Positions 34,561-48,787 of a DNA stretch of 64,000 nt are shown in pieces; positions within the stretch are counted from its first letter, which is position 1; each line of letters starts with the position of its first letter. Where the stretch lies: contig JAVMKO010000003.1 in NCBI GenBank assembly GCA_032164245.1, positions 6,520,651 through 6,584,650 on the forward strand, given 5' to 3'. Source of the DNA: Sternotherus odoratus. Lineage: Eukaryota > Chordata > Testudines > Kinosternidae. A model generated the notes under the pieces. The model ran no database searches, had not been told where the DNA came from, and saw only the letters and a program-made list of their open reading frames with translations. A program made the translations under genes and the position numbers.

Positions 34561-37500
34561 AAGCCCTTAGAGTTCTATCAAAGTCAGATGGCTCCTGATG
34601 GCTCTGACCATGTTGTTGCTACAGTTTTTGTTATGTCTGACTCAGCTTCACACCTCGACACCAGATATTTCACAATCTCTGATGGGCTGTTATCAGCTTC
34701 AATTCTCACTTGCGCCACAGCCCCTTTAGGCACTCAGGTAATGTAAAGAGGCTTTAAAATGGGTTTAAACTAATTTATACCCCCTTTAAGGCTCCAGAGA
34801 CGTGGCAAAGGGGCTTTATTATAAATGAGAAGCAGGCCCCTAATATTTATCGATGGTAAATTCCCCAACTCCTGGTCAGTCTTCAGTGTGTCTTAAAATC
34901 AGATTATTTAAAAAATGAGAAATAATGCAATAGTGGGAAGGGGGCAGGGCAGAAATTTGGGGATGTTTGGAGTCTGATCTCCATTACAGCAGTGTACATT
35001 CAAAGGGGATCTTTTGAAATCAAATGGAGATACTCCAAATTCACACTAGTGTAACAGAAAAGCAGAATCTGACCTGGGGAAGATGGTAATTCCTCCCTGG
35101 GAGCAAAAAATCAAATCAAATCAATTCCTAATGTGACTGAATGATCCTGATCATCAGCTGTGCCTTCCATCATCTGACTTCGTTCTGGGGCTGCACTCAT
35201 TCGTAAAGAACAGCATTTGCTTCCAACATGGAGGGAAGGGAAAGGAAGAACTGGCAGCGGTTCCCATAGTTCCCTTGTTGCTTTGGGGGACGAGGGGTTC
35301 TAGCCGTGGTGCCAGGTTTTGATACTGAACACAGCTAGTCAAGTACCTGATTGGTCAGTGACACAAGGACATCCGTGGGGAAATCTGAGAAGTTGGTTTG
35401 AACGCGTGTGGGAGGTTTAATCCTCATTTCATTATTTGGATTGAAAATAGATTTGGGGCATTAATCTCAACAACAGAGGCCAAATTGGCCGCTTGTGTAA
35501 ACAGCTTAACACCACTTCGGGCAACAGAGTTGTATCCACTTTATGCTGCCAGCATATTCACCTCAGTGTTACTAAGAGAGCATTCTTCTTTGTACAGATG
35601 CATCACGGTGAATTTGGAAGAGATACACAGAGCAATCACTACTCTCCCTGTAATCCGAGGTCACAAGTTTTGTTTAGGGAAATGTAATTCAGTCACATAG
35701 TTGGTTCCCTCCCCTCCTTATTTGACAGGGGTGTTATGTTATAGGAGGCAGAACCGCTTTACTCCACTCAGGACATGTTGTTCCTCAGGATTTACTTAAA
35801 CTGAAAGAGAATTCTGTCATTGCTCAGATCTTCCTTATAATCTTGCACTTTTAGTGCCACAAAACAGGCCTGATTTTGTCCAAACTAGGCCCAGGTTAGC
35901 TTGAGAGGTCCGCAAACCTTAGCAATCCATCCAATGACCAAGGCCTGAACGTGAGATTTATAAGGACACCCACCAACCCAATGAGTTGTACATCCAGTAA
36001 CAGAATTTGGCACAATCCTAGGGGACGTTCTACAGCCAAATGCAGAGGTAGTGTAAATGGCTGCCCACAAGTCAATGGAGTTGAAGCTATTTACACCAAC
36101 CTCAGACTGGGCCCTGAGTTTGGTTTCCATGCTCATTTCAGAAAAGAAAAGGATACGATGCGCAAAGAGAAATTTGATGCTCTTTCACCCCCGTTTGCCC
36201 AAGAGATTCAAAAAATAATTCAAGAACTGTTTATTTCAAGCCCCTCCCCCACTAAATGCTGGCACCTCAACCCTGAAATAGCCATCTTCATCATCTCCAA
36301 AAGCCCATTAGAATTCAAACTGTAGACATATGTATTAAAACATATACACACATGCTCCTACCCGACATATGTGCGTGTATATATTTCTGTATGCACTACA
36401 TACAGGCACACAAACACACACACAAACCAAAGAGACCCTTTAATTCTGAAAACCCATTCTGTCAACCTCCGCTCATAAATAAAACACTGGAGCTTACACT
36501 AGGTTCTTTCTTACTTTTTCTTCTTTGCCCTTAAAAGAGCCAAAGTTACTTAAACTAAATTAAATTTAAAACAGCCAATAATGAACCGGGCCAGCTACGT
36601 TTATTGTTAAACAACACACTTCCAGGGAAAATTTAGCCAGAAGGTAAACTTTGCTCGTTTCTTCAATTAGATAATGCCCTAGACACCCCATGTGCTGTAG
36701 ACAACTTGCTTCTTTTACTAGGGGGGCCACAATGAGCTTTATAAGCAACTGATATTTAAATTTATTTTCTTGACTAGATACATGTGACCCTTCACCCACT
36801 TTGTTGTCAGGCCACGCCCCCTCAAGCCTATCAGAGGCCACCCCTTTTAAAGGCACGGATGTTCAAATAAAGGGAATGGCATAACAGATCGCACGCAGCA
36901 GGCCAGAGAGGAAATACCTGTTCTCCTGCCAATGTTTGAAGGTGCATCGTGGCCCAGGAGGGGTTACATTACAGCCTTCTCCAGCCTGGGCACAGAAGCA
37001 CCAAGTTGAGCGAGTGCAACAGGGAAAATAAAAGGCCGGGGTTGTGAGTGGGGGAGAGGCCCATCTGCAATAACAAGGCTTCTGAGTTTGTTAATGGCTG
37101 TCTGCCCCTGATGGGGAGGTGGGGGTGCAGTCAGGCTGGGAGGCAAGTAATGTGGAAGAGTCTGGGTCCCCATGGAGCCCATTTGAGCTTCCACTGTCCG
37201 GGAGGCTGAGCCCAAATTCACCGAGCAGACTGAGAAGGGCGTTCCTAGCTGCGTGCTCTCTCTATGCAATCCAAGTTCCCAGGATGACAAAGCTGGTGGC
37301 ATGCTGCAGCACCGCACGGTTTTCCATCATGGGGCAGACTTGGCAGTCCTAACTCAAGGGAGAGCCAATGGGAGTTGTGCCTGAGTAAGGAGTGCAGGAT
37401 CACGAATAATTTCTAATAAACCAAAGATGAACTCTCCTTGCTCCTCCATGCTTACCCAACGGTGGGCTTATAGAATGATGCTTAGCGCGAGTCAGAAAAT

Positions 37501-38494
37501 TAGTAATAGAGAAACAAACCAATGGTTTTGTAAAGTGTCCTCTCCCTCCTATTTTCTGACCAGTACCAATAACAATAATCAGAATAATTAACTGGGTTCC
37601 TTGCAGGGTTTGAAAGCAATTTACCCCTGGGGTAGCCCCACTGATTTCAGTGGAGCTGCAGCCGGGGTGAATCTGATTTGATGGACAAACCCTGTTGTCT
37701 GAAAGCTCAGTCAAAACTCCTATTAACTTCAAGGGGAGTTTCGCCCGAGAGAGACCCTGCTCTAGTCTCAGTGGGCATTACATCGTTTCACTCCATGAAA
37801 GTACCTTGAGAAGAAATGGACGTGAGCCATTTGGAGCATGCAGTGTGTTCGTTGCGTCCACTTTATTCTTTCCACTCTTTGCGTAAGGAAACATAGTTCT
37901 AAAACAAGCTATTATCTAACAAAGTAAACTGTGGTTATTGTGCTGGGCTAGGCAGTCAAGAAAGGTAAAGTCAAAAAAACCAAAAAAACAAAACCAAACA
38001 ACCCCCTTTCCCCCCACATATTTTCAGTAACAATGTACCAGCCTCCCAAATAAAATCAAGGCTATTCCAAAGCAGCGTGAGCAAGTATTTCACTGTATTC
38101 AGATGGAAGCTGATAGCTGAACGATCCATTGCATGTTAACCATGGCTGATGAGTACAACCTCCAAAAATTCAAGTATTCATTAGGAATCTGTTCAGTTTC
38201 TAAATGATTCACTGACTTTTAGTTTCAAGTTTCCATAAAGAGAGAAAAAAATGAATCACCTGTTGTGTAAAAAAATAATATTGCAAACAGTGCTAGGAAG
38301 GCATTATTACAGATGATCAAGAAAGCAAGGGTTCCATATTTAGATTACACACAATAGCCTCAACTCCTTGCAGTTGGGGAGACAAAAGACTTAAGACAGC
38401 TTTTGGATGCACATATGTACTGCATAATTCTGTATCCCTTTAGCAAGTTGTAAAAAAACCTTTGCACTTCCATTCCTGGTAACACAAACCCAGT
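34561..38494. other. Non-coding interval
   Basis: No supported exon. There are scraps of the 'ccaaattcacactagtgtaa' family (35034) and 'caagtcaatggagttgaagc' (36068), an (AC)-rich tract at 36410-36428, and an AT-rich segment at 37900-38480 similar in texture to the 28-29 kb island. Confidence 0.35.
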
Positions 38495-38725
38495 AATAAT
38501 AATACTTTGCACTTCATAGCACCTTTAGTCGAAGTGCTTCACAAATGATTACTTAAGCCTCACAACACCCCTGTGAGGTAGGTAAGTATTATTATACCCA
38601 TTTACAGATGGGTAAACTGTAGGCACAGAAAGGTTAAGTGACTTGCCCAAAGTCACACAGCAAGTTTGTGGCAGAGCTGGGAATAAAGCCCAAGAGTCCT
38701 GTCACCCCATCATATGCTATGATTT
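38495..38725 (-). repeat. MIR-like CORE-SINE, best-preserved copy
   Basis: 'aataataatactttgcactt', 'cctcacaacacccctgtgag', 'gtattattatacccatttac', 'agatgggtaaactg', 'ggttaagtgacttgcccaaa', 'gtcacacagcaagtttgtgg', 'cagagctgggaataaagccc'. Complete antisense order; useful as the in-window reference for the other copies. Confidence 0.85.
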
Positions 38726-39978
38726 TTAGACCATGTTCCCTCTCCACCCCGGCCTTATAAAACCATCTAACAAACAAATCAATAACTCCAAATAACTCAG
38801 CATTTTATAATGTCCCTCGTTTGTCAAGACAGCTACCTTGCTGCATGTGTCCCAAAGGGATAGAAAAGTACTGTTTATACTCTCAGATCATTTTTTGACA
38901 GCTTGCAAATGTTTTTAATATACAACAGGAAACAAACCTCCGCATTATCTCATCATGAAATTGTTTGTTTTTATTACAGCTTCCAATTGGGTTATGTATT
39001 TTGAAGGCCAGATCACTTACTCAGAATGATTTGTAGTGCTTTATAGTGCATAAATTGTCATCCTCATCATAAATGAATATCCGTGGGAACATATGCAGCT
39101 ATCTGCCATTTCATTTGTCTAGAGATCTTTTTATTTAACATGACACCAAACGTCCCTAATGCTCACACTTTAAGTCACAAACGTTGGCTAAAGACAGATG
39201 ATATTTTGGTCTGTGCGATTGCTCCCGCCTTTCCCAATCCTCTGTATAACAGAAAAGTGTTACCGTAGTGGTATTTCCAAGTTTAAACACAGAACAACAA
39301 AACAATTCTCAATGCGCTCATGGAAAAAGTGCAAGAATCGCTACCTGATGGTCTGGAAATGCATTCTGCACACAGTGAAAGGTTGCCCACGTTTATTTGG
39401 GATAGCTTCTAAACCTCCTAATTCACCCCTGGCTGAGACTCTCTGCACCAGAATACACCTGAGCTTCAAGGAGAAATCCCCCACCCCCATACAGAACAGT
39501 CATCATCTTAGGCTACTACCTATGCCAGGGCCATGGACAATTGTTGAAATAACAGCATGCAATCTGCAGCAGTAGAAAAGGCTGCAAGTGAGCTCACATC
39601 CCCTCTACCCTCTAACAGTACAGAAAACATCCCAAATCCACCACCTTGGTTTCCACATGATCGTCCTTCGACAGATATTTTTGTTGTGACCAAATTGGAC
39701 CAGCAGAAAACTAAGCAAACGAAAGACCAGGTATCACAGAAAAGCCTGTCTCCACAATTTTCCACTGACCCCGGCAGCTTCCAAATTGCCTTCTGCAAAA
39801 GTGGCACAGCAAGCAGGCACTAGAAAATTTCACAGATGTACAGTAGTAAGTTTTCCTTTTCAAAGCATATCTAGGCTTCAATTAAACCATGCCGGACAAA
39901 CCTTAGACCACATTTTCTGAAGGTGGTTGATCATGCTACAAGACTGTTGGTTATTGTTCTCGTGCATGTCCTGTGCAT
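38726..39978. other. Non-coding interval, nothing recognised
   Basis: No exon or transposon hallmark seen. Open frames at 39198-39575 and 39520-39807 show no motif. Confidence 0.4.
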
Positions 39979-40102
39979 AGGGTGACCAGATGTCCTGATT
40001 TTATAGGGACAGTCCCGATTTTTTGGGTCTTTTTCTTTTACAGGCTCCTATTACCCCCCTGTCCCTGGTCCCAATTTTTCACAGTTGCTGTCTGGTCACC
40101 CT
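39979..40102 (+). mobile_element. AGGGTGACCAGA MITE, copy 2
   Basis: 'agggtgaccagatgtcctga' ... 'ttttatagggacagtcccga' ... 'ctgtctggtcaccct'. 124 bp, inverted ends, best match to the family centre among the four. Confidence 0.88.
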
Positions 40103-41117
40103 ACCCATGCAAGGACTGGAAATACGGATAAATTGTGAAGTGAATCTCATGCTGTAAAGATATCATGAGCAAAGAGCAGGGGATTGTTCCTATTGAAGTC
40201 AATGGCAACATTTTCCTCTTCATTGTGAGGATAAAGTTTTCACCTCTGCCAAACAGAAGATTAGACATCAAGGTGGGTGTTTTTGTGATATTGCCCCTAG
40301 CCCACTTTTTAAAATACAAAACTGTTCACCGCTTTCAGCAGCGGGAGAAACAATGAATGAATTGATACGGATAATTAGCCCCAATCAAATAAGCTATTAA
40401 AATATTTACCTTTAAATCAGCGTTTTGCTAACATTGTCTATTGGCAGTTATGTAATGGAGTTGCACCTCTGCAATTTGGTTTGGGTATGTTTAGAATGAA
40501 TGCAAATCTTGAGTGTGGGGCAAAGCATGACACGGGCCTGGGATAATGCCTGTATTTCCATTGCTGGTTTGGACTGTTCTGAACCATTCCCATCTTCAAG
40601 ATAGCTGCATGCAGATACTGAGCACGCCAGATAGACAGACATAAACACACCACAGCGGTCAGCATTATTAACAGAACTGATGAGCCTCACCACTAAAGAA
40701 CACAGGCTCGGAGCTAAAAGATATTCTGTGAACTGAACCGGCGGAGGGAACAGATATAAACCTGACCAGAGCTGGCCTATTGGATCCAGTAGAAGGAGAC
40801 AGAGCATGAGCATGCCAGATCAATACAAAATCACTAATTCATTGCTCTGACTGCGCTTGCCTGGAGCCTTACACATTTGAACAGATCTCTGACCTATAAT
40901 GGATTCAACTTTGCTCTTCGCAGTGTATTTTTAAAAAATCTTTTTCTGGAGAGGCTGGTGGGGAGGGGACAGTGCTAAATAATCTACCAGGGATAGCACA
41001 GAGATGCAGGGGGATTAAAACTAAACCAAACCCAGCGATGAAGTGGACACGAAAAGCAACGGGTACTTGGGAGAAGAGAAGCACTTTGGAGCAGAAGGCG
41101 AAAGTTGGTGGATTCGT
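40103..41117. other. Non-coding interval, nothing recognised
   Basis: No supported feature. Confidence 0.4.
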
Positions 41118-41239
41118 AGGGTGACCAGATGTCCTGATTTTATAGGGACAGTCCCAATATTTAGGGCTCTTTCTTAAATAGGCTCCTAATACCCACCCAC
41201 CCCTGTCCTGATTTTTCACATTTGCTATCTGGTCACCCT
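41118..41239 (+). mobile_element. AGGGTGACCAGA MITE, copy 3
   Basis: 'agggtgaccagatgtcctga' ... 'gacagtcccaatatttaggg' ... 'gctatctggtcaccct'. 122 bp. Confidence 0.88.
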
Positions 41240-42584
41240 CGTGGGTTGGCACCAGGTTTGGTATTAACAAAGGGATTCCGTTCTGTACTGTACCATTGGC
41301 CTGGGGAAAGGCGTGGTAGGGTGAAGATATTTACAATAATAACATCAGACCAAGCACAGAGCAGTCCACAGAATTGAGGCCCCCAGTCAGCAAGGTTCTT
41401 AAGCACGTGCCTAACTTCAGGAGCATCAGATAAGAGTATCCGCTTGCTCAACGGGAAGCCCTTGGTGCAAGGAAGCAGGAGCGCCAATTCAGGATTTTGG
41501 GGGTGGGAGGGGCAATTTTCAGTGGGGGCCCATCCCTCTGTGCCTGGCCGCTCATGGAGCTGGGTGGGGGACACCACCCTATTGTTCAGGCTGCGGGACT
41601 TCCACTGGGTGCTTGAGCCTCCATCTGGTTGCTAGAGTCACTGGAGTTCGAGAAGGAAGTTCTCCAGACCCTGTGCCCCACCCACCACAGCAACCAGCCA
41701 GGAACTCCTGTGTCTTCCTTCAGGGGGGAAGGAGGAAACGGGGGCGGGGGAGTCCAGTGTCATGCCCTGAGGGGATGGGGGAAGACATGCAGGGGTCTTG
41801 CATTCCAGAGGAGTTAACGAGGTACGAAGAACGGGCAGAGAACTGCCTCCCTCCTCCCCCAGACCTGAATAGCACCTCCACAAGGAATTAATATTGTTTG
41901 TGCAGCCCTGGGGAGGCCAAAGCCAATGTCCAGAGGAAAGAATCAAAGTCTCAAAGGTCTCGGCGTTTGGACTTGGAAGAGGTTACCAAGGAAGGCAGTC
42001 AGGGCGCCATTGAACATTTTCAAGAGCTGGTTTGATAACTCATAAGGGCTTCGTCCTTTATTCCTTCCTGGCTTGGGGAGTCACCAGGGCTGAAAAGGGG
42101 CTGCCTGTGCCAAGAGGAGTGGGAGGATTAGACCTTTTGATTGGGATGATGAAGAGAAGCAGTCTTCCAAACCAGGCCATGTGACGCGCATATTCTTTTC
42201 TGGACCTAGGTCTACCTAGCTAACAGAAATGAGGACAGTACTCCCTTGGAAAATTCAGTTAGTAGACTGGGACCTTACGGAGGTCTCGGGACAGGAGAGA
42301 CACCATCAGATGACTTGAGATATTGCCAGATATCGGGGTGCTCCATAACTTGAGAGTTGCAATGGAAATGGTGGAAGCCCCCTAAACATTAACACAGGTT
42401 GAGACAGAGCACTAGAATTCCTCACGATTCTCCCCACCCCCCCCCCTCCTTTGGAGCCACGGACTAGGTGACAGAGAAGATATTTCCCATCTCTAATAAC
42501 TAAGCCTGTGAAACTGGCTCAAGTGTAGAGAAGAGCGGAATGTTAAAGAGCTTTAAGGAGGAACTTCTTTACAAAGAAGATGAT
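41240..42584. other. Non-coding interval, nothing recognised
   Basis: GC-richer around 41500-41800 with overlapping open frames on both strands and no motif. A C run lies near 42437-42448. Confidence 0.4.
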
Positions 42585-42592
42585 GTATAGAG

Positions 42593-43037
42593 CAGTGGTC
42601 GCCAACCGGTGGTCCGCGGACCACTGATGGTCCGCGAGAAAATTTTGGTGGTTCGCGGCGCCGGACTCCCTCACAGCCGCCGTGCCGGGCAGGCAAGAGG
42701 CTGCGGGCGCCTGTCCCACCCCATCCCCAGCGGCCATCAACCGCCAGCTCACTCCTGCCGTGCTGCACCGCGGGGCTGTGGTGCCTTCCCACTCGAGCCG
42801 GGGCTGGGCGGGCAGCCGCACTCGGGCTGGGCGAGCGCTGCTGGAGGTGGCTGCTCGGCGGCTGCTGCAATTTGCGGCGCAGGGAAGCGGGTAAATGGGC
42901 TGGGGGGGGGGGAGAGAGACATATGTCCGCGGACCACCGGTCTTTGTACCTTTTTAAAAAAAATCATGTTAGTGGTCCGCAGGATTCAAAATTGTGACTT
43001 TAGTGGTCCGTGAGGTCCAAAAGGTTGGCGACCACTG
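42593..43037 (+). mobile_element. hAT-type non-autonomous transposon with 8-bp target duplication
   Basis: The 445-bp element has perfect 15-bp terminal inverted repeats: CAGTGGTCGCCAACC at the left and its complement ending at 43037. The 8-bp direct repeat GTATAGAG flanks it at 42585-42592 and 43038-43045. Subterminal 'ggtccgcggaccac' motifs recur near both ends. The interior is GC-rich and holds no transposase. The identical flanking duplication suggests a fairly recent insertion. Confidence 0.93.
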
Positions 43038-43045
43038 GTATAGAG

Positions 43046-43500
43046 TAAAGAATCAAAGTCCATTAGAGTAAACCTCTAATAATGCTCTTTAAGGTAAGTA
43101 TTTTGAGAAAAAAAAACTATTAATATAAATATTAAATGGCTGATCACATTGCAGGACCAGCACTGATATTGGATAGTCCATCTGCCTCCCTAGTGTGCCC
43201 AGTCCTTATTATAACAATGGAACTCGCAACAAGCCGTCTGAAGGGGGATCTCATTTGTTAAATTCACTTCACAAATTACCTCATTTATCAGGAGACGTCA
43301 CACGAATTAGAGCAGAAATGCGATGAAAACGAAGCGATGCCACTGACAAGTGATATGGTTCTGGTCCACAAATCACAAAGAAGGTAAATGAAATCTCTTC
43401 AGATAAAATAACCGACCGTTCATTAGGGAGGGGAAGAGACAATACGAAGCCCACCCTTCGTGTGAAAATGTGACTATCAGACAGGTTGTAATCAGAGCCC
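43046..43500. other. Non-coding interval, nothing recognised
   Basis: No supported feature. Confidence 0.4.
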
Positions 43501-45748
43501 AGAAACATTTAATTGAAATGGAGCTTAACTGACTGGGAATTACAGTACCAGTGACAATTTGGCTTTTTATAAACTTTGCCGTGTGTCTGTAGTTTGGTGT
43601 GAATAAGCCCTGCCCTCCTTAAAAGGGCCTGTGAAATATTTGAATGGTATATTTAAAAAATAAAATCCACTGAGAACACTGCAAAGCATCACTGATTGAA
43701 AAAAAATGTTTCCATTCAGGTATATTCAGGCGAAGAAAGCATTCAGCTTTTTAAAACTATTATATAAAATTTGTACTACTTTCTCTAAATACCTACTGTA
43801 ATTAAAAAAAAGGATTCATCAAATAAAAAAACCATAATCATAATTAAAAAAATCTTTTCCCCATGTTGATTTTCTCTTCAGAAGAGTTCAACATGGGAAT
43901 TTTGCACCCTAGACAGTTACAGTATTTCTGGAATAAAAAATTGCAATCACACAGAGAAAATACTACAGTATTCACTTAAAAATATCTTTTGTTGTTGTTG
44001 TTGTTCCCTCCGCCCCCAAGTAGAGGGATGGTGGGATTGAAAAAATGCCCTGGAACGGGAATATTCTTTTAAAGGAGCAATACTCTCAAAACCAAAAATG
44101 GTATTACATATACACCACCTGTGATTTAACTCGAAACAAAGAAGCTTCAACACAGAAATAAAGGAATGTAAACCTTCACACACCAAAAAGATTATCTGGA
44201 AATGTCTCAGACTTCTAGCTTTGCCATCAATGGAGGTGGAAGTGTCTCCTTGCAGTGAGAACTCTTAAGCTAAACGGTGATGACCTTGCTACACTCTCGA
44301 TTTCCTGTGGTGTTATTTCTTGCCACGTACTTACAGCAGAAGGTGACATAAAACGTTTATCAGCGGTTCCCCGAATGCACCAAGTGAGTCGAACAATTCT
44401 CAGCTAAACCACAACAACAACATCAACAAAAATACAAAGCACCAAATCATCTTTAGAAAAGCGCCAGTTACAGGTTATTACTGTTTGAAGATTTTATCCT
44501 ACTTTTCTTTTTTGTTTTCCTTTAAAAAAACAAAAAAACAAAACAAAGAATGCTTTACAATCACTTTAAGGCTCACGCTGAATGAGACATAACAGGCCTT
44601 ACACAATATTACAAATAATACATGTATGCCTTTTCACAGCCTTAAAATGATACAATAGGTCAAATTATTTTGCCAGTCACCAATCAAGTATTGTGCCTTT
44701 AAATTGACTTTCTTTTTGCTACTATGCTGAGTTTTATTATTACTGAAATATTGTATTAGATCTATGTAAATCTAATTTAGTATTATATTTTTGGGGCATA
44801 ATTTAAATAATGCAGATTCATTATTTTCCAGAAATCAAAATGGAAAGCCTTTTTCTGGGCTCACTCACATCAGCGTGAATCAAGAGTAAGTCCACTGAAA
44901 GCAATGGAGTTACACTGTATAAAACTGTGATGAGTGAGATCAAGTCTGGTATTACTATGTCAATTTGGTGCAAACTGAGTACAGCTGACCATCACTTATG
45001 GCCCATTTACACTCAGGAAACAATTTTATCAGGGGATTACGTTTATAACATGGTTTGGTCTGGCCAGCGTACTGGGGACCAAGCTATGTTATAAACACAT
45101 TGCCAAATTGTGTTACAACCCTGATCGTCTATTTCAATCATTTGAGATTCAAACTCTTTTTGGGCTTTTCTGCTTTGCTTTCTCATCTTTCGATGTTTTT
45201 CTTGTTCACCTATATCCAATAAGAGCAGCAATACCATTTGTATGTTTATTTTTTGTTGTTCTTTTCTCGTTTCTTTTTTTTTTAATCTTTTTTTTTAAAA
45301 GTTTTGTATTTAGTTTTTTTCTTTTTTTTTTCCTGGCATAAAATCACCCGAGTTTTGCATGAGAAAGGTGACAGTACTTAATGAAACTCAGCACCTAAGG
45401 GCATAAGGCAGTTGTAGGTTTGTTTGTTTGTTTGTTTTTATTTTTCAATCAGCACCAATCCCATATATAATGTTCTACACTTGGTGTAAGGTATAAAACT
45501 CTGACGTGGAGACGCCTCTTCTCCACCTGTGGATCATAGGTGTGGAAGTTGAAATACTGTTTCTTATGTGTAAAAAACAAAAGAAAAGTTTTTCTTTTTG
45601 TTTTTACTTACAAAACATAGAGATTATCTTTTTTTTTTATACATACAGCAGCCAGAAAGAAAGCTTATCTGAAGGTGTGTGTTTCATGATCTGTGTTTAC
45701 CATAAACAAAAATAAGATCCCCTCTTTTACTTTTTTTTTAAAGGAGCT
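43500..45748 (-). other. XKR6: Probable XKR6 3' UTR and downstream sequence
   Basis: AT-rich sequence directly 3' of the XKR6 stop, with poly-T/poly-A runs and almost no recognised transposon, as expected for a long vertebrate 3' UTR. AATAAA hexamers on the minus strand lie at 45437-45442, 45245-45250 and 44733-44738, about 310, 500 and 1,010 nt past the stop. The true end cannot be fixed from sequence. Two repeat-like scraps ('gcaatggagttacactgtat' near 44903 and a 'tttataacatggtttggtct' block near 45044) interrupt it. Confidence 0.5.
45437..45442 (-). promoter_or_regulatory. XKR6: Possible XKR6 poly(A) signal
   Basis: First AATAAA after the stop on the minus strand, about 310 nt downstream. 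Others follow at 45245-45250 and 44733-44738. Confidence 0.35.
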
Positions 45749-47050
<1,302 letters not shown>

Positions 47051-47168
47051 GGCATGCATCCAACGAAGTGGGTTTTGGCCCACGAAAGCTTATGCTTCAA
47101 TACTTTAGTTAGTCTTATGCTTCAATACTTTAGTTAGTCTTTAAGGTGCCACAGGACTCTCTGTCACT
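47051..47168 (+). mobile_element. Interspersed repeat with 9-bp target duplication and internal duplication
   Basis: 'gaagtgggttttggcccacg', 'aaagcttatgcttcaatact', 'ggtgccacaggactctctgt'. Same family as the foldback element at 51775-51999. TCCATCCTT flanks it at 47042-47050 and 47169-47177. The block 'tatgcttcaatactttagtt' plus 'agtct' is tandemly doubled (about 47091-47140). Confidence 0.85.
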
Positions 47169-47425
47169 TCCATCCTTATAATGACCTATGCCACTCTCCC
47201 AGATCCAAAATCTTTCAGACATTTGAAATCCAGATCTAGATCCAAATTTTGTAGCATAGACCCATCTCTGCTCCAAATTGTTACGGTAGCCATCAGAGGT
47301 GTCTGCTATATTGTAGAATCATATAGTTACAGCAAAATGTTTAATACATGACAGGGCTATGTCATGTCGTAAACTCGGGGTGAGCAAATTTTGGGACAGA
47401 GAGGGTGACCAGTTTCCAGGTAACT

Positions 47426-47680
47426 GGGTATGTGTACACTGGGGTTGGGAGGCAGGATTTTCAGCTCACACTAGCTTTGACTGAGCTGGTGCGCTAAAAA
47501 TAGAAGCGTAAGCCATGGTGGTGCCGGCGTCGGTATGGGCTAGCCGCTCCAAGTACGATCCCACCTGAGTCCCTAGGTACCTACACGTACGGCTAGGCCC
47601 CTTCTGCTGCTCAAGCCGCTGTGGCTACATTGGTGCTTTTAGTGCACTGGCTTGATCAGAGCTGGCATGGGTATGTCTGA
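47426..47680 (+). mobile_element. Short DNA transposon of the GGGTATGTCTACAC type
   Basis: 'gggtatgtgtacactggggt', 'gctggtgcgctaaaaataga', 'tgggctagccgctccaagta', then mirrored 'cacgtacggctaggcc', 'gctgtggctacattggtgct' and 'gcatgggtatgtctga'. The inverted layout and 'ctaaaaatag' block are typical of a reptile non-autonomous element (from memory). Confidence 0.6.
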
Positions 47681-48779
47681 GATTAAAGTGGCACCTTCCA
47701 GCTCTGGCGGGCAGATCCGTACACAGCGTGCATATGATTTAAAACCCCAAATAAATGTACGCAGCCCTCATCATATTAACTTGTTTGACTTCACCAGCCG
47801 CAAAACCGTGCAGCGGATCAGTTTTGTCCTCAGCCCGTGACCCCCTCCGAGCTAGTGAACCCCAGGGTCACTGCGGGTTCCCGAACCACGGTGGGGGCCT
47901 CTTCTCTCAAGGTGCGCGTGCTCCCAACTGCGAGTGAACCCGGCAGGAGTTCACAGGGCAGCGCTGGTCTGACATTGGCACACTGCGTGCTGCTTGCTGG
48001 GAGGCACAGGTGGCTTTACCGGGGCTGGGTGGAAGGCTGTCAGCACGTTGCAGGATTTACATGGCTTGTGGGAAGACCAGCCTTGAATAGGACTGGTGAG
48101 AGATCTGTCATCACCCCCCGCCTCTTGCTGCAGGCACCAGCCTGTGTCCCGGATCAGCCCTTGGTAGCATGTTCTGCATATCACAACGCAGGCCCCAGTG
48201 TTCTAGCACCCGGTGGGTCTCAAATAGCACCTACTTCCTTTACACCTCGCTTCTCCCAGATTCCCGCTGGCCACTCCTCACTCACCACCCTTCCCACTGC
48301 CACAGAACATCCCCTTTTCTGTGCCCCTTCCGAGCAGATGTGCTCCTAGTGGATTCGACAGGCTGCCTTCTGCTGACTCATGCTGTCTCAGCAGTTTCCT
48401 CACAGCTTTAAACTCCTGCCCGATTCCTGTGTCTTCAATAAAGGAGTGTAGAAAAATTCCCCAAGCCCAACTTTATGGAGCTCCAAAAAGAAGAGTGAAG
48501 ACACAAGATGTTTCTCTTGGGCCTAATCCTGTATCATTACAGTCCATATTTATCTTGTTAGTTTATCAATCCAAATAAATTAACAAATAAATTAACACCC
48601 ACCCAATTCTCTGGGTGCCTTAGATGTATTTTATTAATACAATAGTAAACACACCTACCAATTACCCCAGGACCAAACCGAATAACCCAGAAAACAAGAT
48701 TAATCAATCCCACCCGCCCACAAAATCACCAAAGTCTCATACACCACTACTGCCCAGTCCTACCCTGTCATCATCCCTT
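47681..48779. other. XKR6 intron, unassigned, GC-richer to 48400
   Basis: Several overlapping frames exist on both strands (47837-48349 is longest) without a domain. An AATAAA with nearby 'cctgtgtcttcaataaagga' at 48428 recalls an LTR or gene end, but no LTR pair was found. Confidence 0.35.
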
Positions 48780-48787
48780 TACGGGCC

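Noticed and set aside
41444..41946. Overlapping frames around 41.4-41.9 kb
   Set aside because: Moderately GC-rich, open on both strands, no domain or splice support.
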